A DNA stretch of 7,545 bases from Bacteroidota bacterium (GCA_947457085.1 CANGUS010000088.1:1-7545); one strand, 5' to 3'. Positions 1-7,119 are shown, counted from the stretch's first letter. The notes: generated by a model not told the origin, from the sequence alone. Numbers and translations are program-made.

Positions 1-860
1 ACATTGTCACACTTGAAAAAATATTTTCTGAAAGCGAAGTCTTAATAGCAACTCATTGTGAAAAAGAAGGATTGATTAAACAAAATTTGGAACGATTAAA
101 AGATGAACATGTGAATTTTAATCATGCACGTTTTCATCAGATTATTAGAAACGAAGAAGTATGTTATGAATCCTCTATCACAGCGATTCAATTAGCCAAA
201 AAATTTGATACCCGATTACATATTTTACATATTAGCACAGAAAAAGAATTGCAATTATTTACCAATCTATTTCCATTAAAAGATAAAAAAATCACGGCCG
301 AAGTTTGTGTGCATCATCTTCATTTTACAGCCGATGATTATGAACAATTAGGGAATTTAATTAAATGCAACCCGGCCATTAAAGCAAAAAACAACAAAGA
401 AGCCTTATGGAAAGCCTTGCTAGATGATCGTTTGGACATTATTGCAACAGACCATGCACCACATACTTGGGACGAAAAACAAAAACAATATATAGATGCA
501 CCCGCTGGATTGCCATTGGTTCAACACAGTTTGCAAATATTATTGGAAGCCTATTACGAAGGCAGAATTTCGCTGCAAAAAATCGTTGAAAAAGCCTGTC
601 ATGCCCCAGCCGAATGTTTTCAAATAAAGGAAAGGGGATATATTCGGGAAGGTTATTTTGCCGATGCCGTTTTAGTAAACCTAGATAAAAAATATACGGT
701 TACGAAAGACAATATTTTATATAAATGTGCATGGAGTCCGTTAGAAGGAAAAACGTTTTCAACAACCATTGAAAAAACTTTTGTGAGTGGTCATTTGGTT
801 TTTGACAAGGGTGTTTTTGATGAAAATACGAAAGGATTGAGATTAGAATTTACTAGATAA
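1..860 (+). CDS. pyrC: Dihydroorotase, class I (5' end outside the window)
   Basis: Reversible cyclisation of N-carbamoyl-L-aspartate to dihydroorotate, the third step of de novo pyrimidine synthesis, in the cytoplasm. The open frame runs in from the left edge (first full codon at base 3) and gives 285 codons before TAA at 858-860. The TTG at 72 is internal, because family sequence (THCE, with a metal-ligand His at 54-56) lies before it. Other landmarks are HILHIST (second ligand His at 228-230), KCNPAIK, and ATDHAPH with the catalytic/ligand Asp at 450-452, followed by the APAGLPLVQHS loop and a C-terminal composite beta domain ending GHLVFDKG. Class I enzymes are roughly 430-450 residues, so about 150-165 N-terminal residues, including the HxH metal motif, are missing. 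The 3' end is complete. The PAIK and GLPLVQ variants fit the Bacteroidota branch as I remember it. A non-catalytic dihydroorotase-like protein is unlikely because all ligands visible here are kept. Confidence 0.95.
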   Translation, partial: IVTLEKIFSESEVLIATHCEKEGLIKQNLERLKDEHVNFNHARFHQIIRNEEVCYESSITAIQLAKKFDTRLHILHISTEKELQLFTNLFPLKDKKITAEVCVHHLHFTADDYEQLGNLIKCNPAIKAKNNKEALWKALLDDRLDIIATDHAPHTWDEKQKQYIDAPAGLPLVQHSLQILLEAYYEGRISLQKIVEKACHAPAECFQIKERGYIREGYFADAVLVNLDKKYTVTKDNILYKCAWSPLEGKTFSTTIEKTFVSGHLVFDKGVFDENTKGLRLEFTR

Positions 861-888
861 AAAAAGCTGTCAGTTGACAGCTTTTTTT
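859..888. terminator. Symmetric bidirectional intrinsic terminator
   Basis: A perfect inverted repeat has arms at 859-871 and 876-888 around the four-base loop AGTT. The GC-containing core is GCTGTC/GACAGC, extended by seven A:T pairs on each side. On the plus strand the hairpin is followed by seven T (882-888), and on the minus strand by seven T (865-859). It can therefore end the dihydroorotase transcript and the convergent T9SS protein transcript, whose stop codon is at 910-912. The left arm begins inside the dihydroorotase stop codon. This is read directly from the sequence; termination activity is inferred. Confidence 0.9.
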
Positions 889-909
889 ATAAGTAATAGT
901 GTTTTAATA

Positions 910-3900
910 TTATTTTCTAACTTTGCTTGTACTGATTAATTTTCCATTTTCAATCACTTGAACTGCATATATACCTTCATGTAGATCATTTACGGGAATA
1001 GTCATTTTATGGCTCCCCTTCAGTTGTTCTGCAATGCTGTTTTTAAGAATTCTTCCACTCATATCTATTATTCTAATTTCTACTTTTGAAGTTGCCATAT
1101 GATAGATATCAATCCACAATTCATCTTTCATTGGATTTGGATAAACCGTAACCACAGTTCCATTCTCATTGTGCAATACATCTGCAATTTGAGAATAGGT
1201 TGTTGCTTTGCCATCTAAATCTGTTTGTTGTAATTTATAATAATTGTGGCCTAGTTGAAAGGATGAATTTTCTGCAGAATAATTTAATTTCAATTGACTG
1301 TTACCATTCATTCCTTTTGATTTTAACTGAGCAATAGCATTAAAATCAACTCCATTTTTCGAGTACAATATGGTGAAATAGTTGTTGTTAGATTCATTTA
1401 CTGTACTCCAAGAAATAATATCTTTATCATTATTTTTAACTGCTTTAAAATTTGTTATCGTGGTTGGCAAAGCTGCATTTAAAGGATTCGCAGAATGGAA
1501 ATAAAATTGACTAAAACTAGTTACACCAAAAGATGCTTCCCAATAATTTCCATTCCAATTCATTGTAGGTGAAATTACAGTTGGGGTTCCTGTTCCTAAT
1601 CCTCCGTCCACTTTAGTTATTCTAATATTGGCAATATTAGGATCTGCATTATTTCCTGATGTTGGCAAGTCTGAGAATGAACCATTATTGATATTATAAT
1701 CATCTAAATCGGCTTGCGTTAAATATAATGTAATGGTTGCAGGCCCTTGGTTTGTTGGCGTAATTTGATACCAACGACGCACATAAGGCTGGCTGTTATA
1801 AATTCCTACACTAGGCGTAATGTTTACATTTGAAGTTACTGAACCCAAAACATTTCCATTGGCACCATCATTAACGGTAGAAATTAATTCACAAGAATTA
1901 TTGGTATAATTTACTGTTGTGCCATCAGTTTGATTTATTGTTGTTGAACTCGTTGCAGTTACTAAATTAGTAGCAATATTATTAACCATTAATTGAGCAG
2001 TGCTTGTAGCAGTACAACCTTGTGCATCCGTACCAATCACTTGATAGGTAGTAGTAGTGGTGCCAACAAAAGGCGTGTTATCAATCACTCCATTGTCCCA
2101 AACATAAGATACAGCGCCACTTCCCATTACTGTAGCGACTTGATTGGCACAAATAGAATTAGGTATGACCATTGCAGTTACATTAGGGGCTATGATACCT
2201 GAGATTGAAATGCTAGCAGTAGCCGTGCAACCTGCAATATCGGTAGCAGTAACCGTATAGGTATTCAAGGATGCATTTAATAAAGTAGAGAATGAATCAA
2301 AAACGCCATCAGCATCGCTGTCAAAGCCACCATTGGTGATAGGAGTCCCATTAGAAAATTCAATTAATGTTGGTGTATTTCCTAATGTATTGGCCGTAAA
2401 ACTACCGGTTAAATTAAACGAAGCACCTTGGCATTTTGGAGAAATTGTATTTGCATTGCTTGATGCGATTATCGTAGGATTTAAATTGACAATTACTTCT
2501 ATAGTGGCTGTATTTGAACAGCTGTTTGCATCTGAACCAGTAACCATATAGGTTGTGGTAGTTAATGGGTAAATAGGCACATTATTGGTTGCACTATTAT
2601 CCCATACAAATGAGGTTGCTGTTCCTCCACCAGATAATGTAGTTGGTAAGCCTTCACAAATAAAGACAGATGTGGCATTTGCCGTAACGGAAGGCAAGGA
2701 ATTTACAGTAATTTCAATTGTGGCAGTATTACTACAAGAATTAGCATCCGTTCCGGTTACTGTATACGTTTGAGTGGTACTTGGTATGAAAAGCGTATTG
2801 TCAATTGCACCGCCACTCCATGTATAAGATATTCCATTTCCCCCACTTAAAACAGTGGATTTACCGGTACATACTGATGTTAATGTGGCACCAGCTGTAA
2901 TATTTGGTAAATTATTTACTGGAATTTGAATGCTAGTGGTATTACTACAATTGTTAGCATCTGTTCCTGTAACTATATAGGTTTGTGTAGCAGTTGGATA
3001 AAATGCAACATTATCTGTTACGCCATTGTCCCAGACATAAGACACTCCGCCTATGCCATTTAAAAGTGCGTTGCTTCCGCTACATACAACCGCTGGCGTT
3101 GCAGTCGCTGTAATTATAGGCAAGGCATTTACTACAACCTGTATGGATGCTGTTTTTGAACAAACACCATCAGTTCCTGTAATAGTATAGGTTTGAGTGG
3201 CACTGGGTACAAAAGCTAGATTATTCGTGATTCCACCAGACCAAGAGTAAGTATTTGCTCCAGTTCCTGCCAATGTAATGTTTTGATCAGGACAAACAGC
3301 AGCCGACACCGGATTAGATGAAATAATGACGTTGGGTAAAGCATTTGTTAAACGAGGAGATGATAATAATGCTGTATCTCCACCGCCTCCAACAGGGATA
3401 TAGACGGTATCTATTCCAGCTGTGGTAGATGTATATTGCATATACATATTGGTATTTGCTAACGTAGTTCCAGTATAAGTGATTGAATCGGTTGCATAAA
3501 ATGGTCCTCCTGGAAACTTAGAAAAAGTATAATTTGCAAATGGTCCAAAAACAATAGCAGAGCCATTTAAGTAAGTACCTGAAACCGAAACCGTTTTATT
3601 AGCAGGAACGCCTAAACAAGAAATGATTTGAGATTGAGTACCTAAAGTAATTAATGGCAATGTGGTAGAAACAGTTCCACCAACAGCTAAATCATTGCCG
3701 TTTAATTTGCCTAAAGCAAATGTACCTGCAGGATTAGGATTGTTTGTGACCCATCCATATAATCTAATAATAATGGTTGTAGGATTAGCTACATCTTGCA
3801 AGGCAGGTATCGTTGATAAATTGATAGAAGGTTGTGCAGTACCATTACCGCCTGATACAGTATAAGAAATTGGGCTCCCGATGTCTACAAAACTTGTTCC

Positions 3901-4281
3901 CCCGTTAATACTGTATCTCCATTGAAAGTTGCTTGGTCCTGTACCGGAACGCCTAAAGTTTGCTTCTAAAGCAGAAAGTGAAACTTTATACGTAGAATTT
4001 GCAGCGATTGTAAATTCAAAATAATCATTTCCTGAGATAGCAGCAGCTAAAGTAGTTGCTTCCCATCCGTTTCCAGCAAAAGCATCGGTTAATGAAGTAG
4101 CTGTAACACCTGTTCCTCTGGAAACTACTGACATAGTAGTATTTGCAACAGTTGTAGTAGCATTAGCTGTAGTTACCACTGTTGTGATCCCATTAAAATC
4201 AAATGCTGTAATTGCTTGTGCATTGACATTAAGGAGTAGTGAAAGAACTAAAATAGTTGTTAGGCATAGTTTTTTTATCAT
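910..4281 (-). CDS. Large secreted multidomain protein with T9SS type A sorting domain
   Basis: A 1123-residue cell-surface or secreted protein. Residues 1-23 are a Sec signal peptide (MIKK, a hydrophobic run, then NVNAQA with cleavage likely after A21 or A23); no lipobox is seen. Residues about 24-205 form a Thr/Asn-rich beta-sandwich-like domain. Residues about 208-312 resemble the Bacteroidota surface module with the pattern 'CxGxPxxxxxxxVSGxxL'. Residues 313-766 are six Ig/PKD-like repeats. Residues about 768-932 resemble the 'QPYVRRWYxI...TLYLTQADLDxYN...FSxFYFHS' module common in this phylum. Residues about 938-1033 form an FnIII-like stretch ending YYKLQQTDLDGKATTYS. Residues 1046-1123 are the type A sorting tail (VYPNP at 1046-1050, then MSGRIL and GIYAVQV). 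T9SS tails of this type are removed on export and the cargo is often attached to A-LPS. No catalytic domain is recognised, so adhesion, matrix or glycan binding is only a guess. It appears monocistronic, with its own promoter box and terminators on both sides. Confidence 0.92.
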   Translation of the reverse strand: MIKKLCLTTILVLSLLLNVNAQAITAFDFNGITTVVTTANATTTVANTTMSVVSRGTGVTATSLTDAFAGNGWEATTLAAAISGNDYFEFTIAANSTYKVSLSALEANFRRSGTGPSNFQWRYSINGGTSFVDIGSPISYTVSGGNGTAQPSINLSTIPALQDVANPTTIIIRLYGWVTNNPNPAGTFALGKLNGNDLAVGGTVSTTLPLITLGTQSQIISCLGVPANKTVSVSGTYLNGSAIVFGPFANYTFSKFPGGPFYATDSITYTGTTLANTNMYMQYTSTTAGIDTVYIPVGGGGDTALLSSPRLTNALPNVIISSNPVSAAVCPDQNITLAGTGANTYSWSGGITNNLAFVPSATQTYTITGTDGVCSKTASIQVVVNALPIITATATPAVVCSGSNALLNGIGGVSYVWDNGVTDNVAFYPTATQTYIVTGTDANNCSNTTSIQIPVNNLPNITAGATLTSVCTGKSTVLSGGNGISYTWSGGAIDNTLFIPSTTQTYTVTGTDANSCSNTATIEITVNSLPSVTANATSVFICEGLPTTLSGGGTATSFVWDNSATNNVPIYPLTTTTYMVTGSDANSCSNTATIEVIVNLNPTIIASSNANTISPKCQGASFNLTGSFTANTLGNTPTLIEFSNGTPITNGGFDSDADGVFDSFSTLLNASLNTYTVTATDIAGCTATASISISGIIAPNVTAMVIPNSICANQVATVMGSGAVSYVWDNGVIDNTPFVGTTTTTYQVIGTDAQGCTATSTAQLMVNNIATNLVTATSSTTINQTDGTTVNYTNNSCELISTVNDGANGNVLGSVTSNVNITPSVGIYNSQPYVRRWYQITPTNQGPATITLYLTQADLDDYNINNGSFSDLPTSGNNADPNIANIRITKVDGGLGTGTPTVISPTMNWNGNYWEASFGVTSFSQFYFHSANPLNAALPTTITNFKAVKNNDKDIISWSTVNESNNNYFTILYSKNGVDFNAIAQLKSKGMNGNSQLKLNYSAENSSFQLGHNYYKLQQTDLDGKATTYSQIADVLHNENGTVVTVYPNPMKDELWIDIYHMATSKVEIRIIDMSGRILKNSIAEQLKGSHKMTIPVNDLHEGIYAVQVIENGKLISTSKVRK
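1984..3345 (-). repeat. Six tandem Ig/PKD-like repeats inside the T9SS protein
   Basis: Coding repeats of about 71-72 residues start at residues 313, 385, 456, 527, 599 and 696; the fifth is 97 residues. The typical pattern is N-x-LP, then V/I-C, then Y/FxW(S/D)xG, then a TxTYxVTGTDAxxC segment, then I-x-V. Each repeat has exactly two cysteines, at 330/374, 400/445, 471/516, 542/588, 617/685 and 711/756. The spacing is 44-46 residues except in repeat five (68), which suggests one disulphide per domain in the periplasm or outside the cell. At DNA level the copies differ heavily at synonymous sites, so this is not a recent amplification. Domains of this kind usually act as spacers or protein/glycan-binding stalks. 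Confidence 0.85.
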
Positions 4282-4298
4282 AAAAAGTATTTATTTGA

Positions 4299-4306
4299 CA
4301 AAAATA
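4299..4306 (-). promoter_or_regulatory. Bacteroidota -7 promoter box for the T9SS protein gene
   Basis: On the minus strand this reads TATTTTTG, an exact match to the Bacteroidota primary sigma -7 consensus TAnnTTTG. It ends 17 bases before the ATG at 4281. No good TTTG -33 element is seen at the usual 19-20 base spacing; that position falls in the T-rich tail of the upstream ybiT terminator. The leader would be short and AT-rich, without a Shine-Dalgarno sequence, as is common in this phylum. The box is weak evidence alone in AT-rich DNA. Confidence 0.5.
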
Positions 4307-4323
4307 CTTTAAAGTGGTTGTAT

Positions 4324-4364
4324 AAATAAAAAAGGACATCATTTATGCATTAATAAATGATGTC
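4324..4364 (-). terminator. Intrinsic terminator of the ABC-F gene
   Basis: A 12-bp perfect stem (4335-4346 with 4353-4364; GACATCATTTAT on each strand) closes a six-base loop. In the minus direction it is followed by C, six T and further T-rich sequence (4334 to about 4324). It lies 22 bases past the ABC-F stop codon. The plus-strand side lacks a T tract, so it should act only on minus-strand transcripts, insulating the T9SS gene from ybiT read-through. Confidence 0.85.
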
Positions 4365-4386
4365 TTAACAAAAAATATAAAACTAA

Positions 4387-6012
4387 TTAACTGTACATTT
4401 CAGCTCTTAATTCTTTTACTCGATCATTTTCTAAGTATTCTTCATACGTAGTAATTCGATCAATAATTCCTTTTGGTGTTAATTCTATCACCCGATTACA
4501 AACCGAATTGGCAAATGCTAAATCATGCGTAGCCATTAAAACTACCCCAGGAAAATCAATTACCCCATTGTTAAATGCAGTAATACTTTCTAAATCTAAA
4601 TGGTTAGTGGGTTCGTCTAAAACAACTGCATTCGGATTTTGGATCATCATGCGACTCAACATACAACGAACTTTTTCACCTCCACTTAAAACACTCGTTT
4701 TTTTCAATAATTCTTCGCCATTAAACAACATTTTTCCTAAAAAACCCCTTAAAAAATCTTCATCAATATCGGTTACATTTTCAGGAACATATTGACGAAG
4801 CCAATCCATCAAAGTCAAGCTATTTTGGAAATACTCTTCATTATTATTGGGTAAATATGCCTTCGTAATAGTGGTTCCCCATTCATAAGTACCTGTGGTG
4901 GCTTTATATTCATCATTAATGATATTGAAGAAATGGGTAATTGCCATTTGGTTTTTACTCACAATTAAAACTTTATCTGTTCTTCCTACATCAAAAGAAA
5001 CATCTTCAAACAAGGTTGTCCCTTCAAAATAAGATGCTAATTTTTCTACTTTTAAAATATCATTTCCAACTTGACGTTCTGGTTTGAAAATAATACCCGG
5101 ATATCGTCGATTACTTGGTTTGATATCTTCTATCACTAATTTTTCTAATGCTTTTTTACGAGAAGTGGCTTGTTTACTTTTACTGGCATTGGCACTGAAA
5201 CGAGCAATGAAGTCTAATAAATCTTTCCGTTTTTCTTCGTTCTTTTTGTTTTTATCCGCTATTTGTCGTGAAGCTAACTGGCTACTCTCATACCAAAAGG
5301 TATAGTTACCGGTATATACATTGATTTTGCTTTTATCAACATCAGCAACATGCGTACAAACGGTATCTAAAAAGTGTCTATCATGACTCACTACGATAGC
5401 TGTATTTTCATATTCAGCCAAAAAGTTTTCTAACCAACGGATGGTTTCTACATCCAAATCATTGGTAGGCTCATCTAATAACAATACGTCAGGGTTCCCA
5501 AATAGCGATTGAGCTAAAAGAACCCTTACTTTTTGAGTCCCTGTTAAATCAGCCATTAAAGTATGATGAATATCGTCCATAATACCCAAATTAGCCAATA
5601 GTTGTGCAGCATCACTCTCAGATGTATAACCACCTAATTCGCCGTATTCTGCTTCCAACTCACCTGCTTTTAATCCATCCTCTTCAGTAAAATCTTCTTT
5701 AGCATATAAAGCATCTTTTTCTTGCTGAATATCCCATAGGTGTTTATTGCCCATGAGCACTGTGTTGATAACAGAAAAATCATTAAACTCAAAATGGTTT
5801 TGTTTCAACATACTCAAACGCTCGTTTGGAGATAAGCTAACGGTTCCTTTATTAGGCTCTATCTCTCCACTCAAAATTTTCATGAATGTACTCTTTCCGG
5901 CACCATTGGCACCGATAATACCGTAACAATTTCCTTTATGAAAACTGATATTTACTTCGTCAAATAAGACACGTTTTCCATATGCCAATGACACGTTGTT
6001 TGTTGATAACAT
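4387..6012 (-). CDS. ybiT: ABC-F family ribosome-associated ATPase, YbiT type
   Basis: A 541-residue soluble protein with two ABC ATPase domains and no membrane segments. ABC-F proteins bind the ribosomal E site and assist translation of difficult sequences. The whole length aligns from memory with E. coli YbiT (about 530 residues), including GIIGANGAGKSTFMKIL, SPNER, LDEPTNDLD and RFSANASKSKQATSR. NBD1 has Walker A at 34-42, an odd signature LTGTQ at 156-160, Walker B with catalytic Glu D180-E181 and switch His210. The inter-domain linker (P-site tRNA interaction motif), about 240-310, is Lys/Arg-rich. NBD2 has signature LSGGE at 442-446, D466-E467 and His496, but its Walker A is replaced by SKNQMAITH (352-360), without the P-loop Lys or glycines. 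The start MLSTNNVSLAYG fits the family. A 102-base gap separates it from dusB upstream. An antibiotic-resistance ABC-F is less likely, given the close YbiT match. Confidence 0.93.
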   Translation of the reverse strand: MLSTNNVSLAYGKRVLFDEVNISFHKGNCYGIIGANGAGKSTFMKILSGEIEPNKGTVSLSPNERLSMLKQNHFEFNDFSVINTVLMGNKHLWDIQQEKDALYAKEDFTEEDGLKAGELEAEYGELGGYTSESDAAQLLANLGIMDDIHHTLMADLTGTQKVRVLLAQSLFGNPDVLLLDEPTNDLDVETIRWLENFLAEYENTAIVVSHDRHFLDTVCTHVADVDKSKINVYTGNYTFWYESSQLASRQIADKNKKNEEKRKDLLDFIARFSANASKSKQATSRKKALEKLVIEDIKPSNRRYPGIIFKPERQVGNDILKVEKLASYFEGTTLFEDVSFDVGRTDKVLIVSKNQMAITHFFNIINDEYKATTGTYEWGTTITKAYLPNNNEEYFQNSLTLMDWLRQYVPENVTDIDEDFLRGFLGKMLFNGEELLKKTSVLSGGEKVRCMLSRMMIQNPNAVVLDEPTNHLDLESITAFNNGVIDFPGVVLMATHDLAFANSVCNRVIELTPKGIIDRITTYEEYLENDRVKELRAEMYS

Positions 6013-6048
6013 AAACTATTAAAACTCTTGATTTTTAAAAAAGATGTG

Positions 6049-6056
6049 CAAAGATA
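6049..6056 (-). promoter_or_regulatory. Bacteroidota -7 promoter box for ybiT
   Basis: The minus strand reads TATCTTTG followed by CAC, matching TAnnTTTG. It lies 36 bases before the ATG at 6012, leaving a leader of about 30 bases with no Shine-Dalgarno sequence. No clear -33 TTTG is seen at the expected distance. It suggests that ybiT can be transcribed separately from dusB, although nothing between the two genes looks like a strong terminator, so read-through from dusB is also possible. Confidence 0.5.
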
Positions 6057-6114
6057 AGCAAGAAGATTTATTTATACTTGAATAAGATGTTTGCTTTTGT
6101 GTTTTAATCTAAAA

Positions 6115-7107
6115 TTATACATTTTCGGGATTCGAATAATGAACGACAATTCGTTGAAAAATTTCGTCAATTTCTTCTACCGAATTTGCATGTACAAGTT
6201 CCATTCGATAATCCTTGATATGTGATAGCCCTTTTAAATAATTTCCATAATGTGGGCGCATTTCTAAAATGCCTAATTTGGAGCCTTTCCACTGCATGGC
6301 ATGATATAAATGTTTTTTACAAGTGGTCACTCTATCTTCTATCGTTGGTGGGGCCATTAATTCACCTGTAGCACGAAAATGTTTTATTTCATTAAATATC
6401 CAAGGATAACCTATTGCAGCTCTTCCTATCATTACACCATCTACCCCATATCGATTTTTGTATTCCAACGCTTTTTGAGGACTATCAATATCTCCATTCC
6501 CAAATATTGGAATTTTAATTCTTGGATTGTTTTTCACTTTTGCGATTAAGGTCCAATCTGCTTCCCCTTTATACATTTGTGTTCGAGTTCGTCCATGAAT
6601 GGCAAGTGCCTGTATTCCTATATCTTGCAAACGCTCAGCTACTTCTTCAATATTTTTTGTATCGTTGTCCCAGCCCAAACGTGTTTTTACGGTTACAGGT
6701 ATTTTAACAGAATTGACAACAGCCTTTGTTAAGGAAACCATTTTAGGAACATCTTTTAAAATACCAGCTCCTGCTCCTTTGCAAACTACTTTTTTTACTG
6801 GGCAACCAAAGTTAATATCTAATAAATCGGGGCCAGTTGCTTCACAAATTTTAGCAGAAAGACACATTGCATCTTCATCTCCACCAAAAATTTGTATGCC
6901 GATTGGACGTTCATAATCAAAAATATCTAGTTTTTGTCGACTTTTTATCGCGTCTCTAATTAAACCTTCACTGCTAATAAATTCAGTATACATAAGGTCT
7001 GCTCCTTTTTCTTTACAAACCGCTCTAAACGGAGGATCACTCACATCCTCCATAGGCGCTAATAGCAAAGGAAAGTCAGGAAGTTCAATATTGCCAATTT
7101 TTACCAC
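6115..7107 (-). CDS. dusB: tRNA-dihydrouridine synthase, DusB type
   Basis: An FMN- and NAD(P)H-dependent reductase that converts uridine to dihydrouridine in the tRNA D-loop, in the cytoplasm. The 330-residue length is normal for Dus enzymes. An N-terminal TIM barrel begins with LLLAPMEDVSDPPFR (14-28; FMN-binding APM). DINFGCPVKKV carries the catalytic Cys102. FMN contacts expected from the family are Lys141 (VKTRLGW), His171 (IHGRTRTQMYKG), Asn204-Gly-Asp (GNGDI) and Gly228-Arg229 (MIGRAAIGYPW). The C-terminal helical tRNA-binding domain runs from about 255. The start is GTG at 7105-7107: it gives the expected MVKIGNIELP start, no in-frame ATG lies just upstream, and the next Met (19) would remove the first barrel strand. 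E. coli DusB acts on U17; the position used here cannot be read from sequence. Cys109, seven residues after the catalytic Cys, is an extra cysteine of unknown importance. Confidence 0.95.
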   Translation of the reverse strand: MVKIGNIELPDFPLLLAPMEDVSDPPFRAVCKEKGADLMYTEFISSEGLIRDAIKSRQKLDIFDYERPIGIQIFGGDEDAMCLSAKICEATGPDLLDINFGCPVKKVVCKGAGAGILKDVPKMVSLTKAVVNSVKIPVTVKTRLGWDNDTKNIEEVAERLQDIGIQALAIHGRTRTQMYKGEADWTLIAKVKNNPRIKIPIFGNGDIDSPQKALEYKNRYGVDGVMIGRAAIGYPWIFNEIKHFRATGELMAPPTIEDRVTTCKKHLYHAMQWKGSKLGILEMRPHYGNYLKGLSHIKDYRMELVHANSVEEIDEIFQRIVVHYSNPENV

Positions 7108-7111
7108 GGTG

Positions 7112-7119
7112 CAAAAGTA
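7112..7119 (-). promoter_or_regulatory. Bacteroidota -7 promoter box abutting the dusB GTG start
   Basis: The minus strand reads TACTTTTG, then CACC, then the GTG start codon. The match to TAnnTTTG is exact and continues with the same CAC as the ybiT box. Since transcription in this phylum starts a few bases after the box, the mRNA would begin at or within about four bases of GTG, making it nearly or fully leaderless. No convincing -33 TTTG is seen; the upstream sequence is AT-rich. Confidence 0.45.

Noticed and set aside
72..74. TTG as start of the dihydroorotase
   Set aside because: The frame is open to the window edge, and the conserved THCE metal-ligand motif lies upstream of this codon.
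1984..3345. CRISPR array or satellite repeat
   Set aside because: The periodicity of about 215 bases is coding, the copies differ at many synonymous sites, and there are no short identical repeats with spacers.
1993..3865. Several plus-strand open frames of 62-72 codons opposite the T9SS gene
   Set aside because: They lie fully antisense to a gene with a signal peptide, repeats and a sorting domain, have no recognisable motifs, and recur because the repeats share composition.
4933..4959. Missing NBD2 Walker A as a frameshift or sequencing error
   Set aside because: The reading frame and family-like sequence continue without break on both sides (DVSFDVG before, NIINDEYKATTGTYEWG after), so this is substitution, not a shift.
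4508..5305. Plus-strand frames opposite the ABC-F gene
   Set aside because: The sense strand encodes conserved ABC motifs throughout; the antisense translations show no family features.
4387..6012. Antibiotic-resistance ABC-F (Vga/Lsa/Msr-like)
   Set aside because: The full-length match is to the housekeeping YbiT group, next to a housekeeping gene, with no mobile-element context.
6013..6114. Terminator or small RNA between dusB and ybiT
   Set aside because: Only short AT-rich inverted repeats such as TTTTA/TAAAA are seen, without a GC core or a T tract.
6522..6916. Two overlapping plus-strand frames opposite dusB
   Set aside because: They are shadows of the highly conserved DusB barrel; neither has a promoter box or a credible protein pattern.
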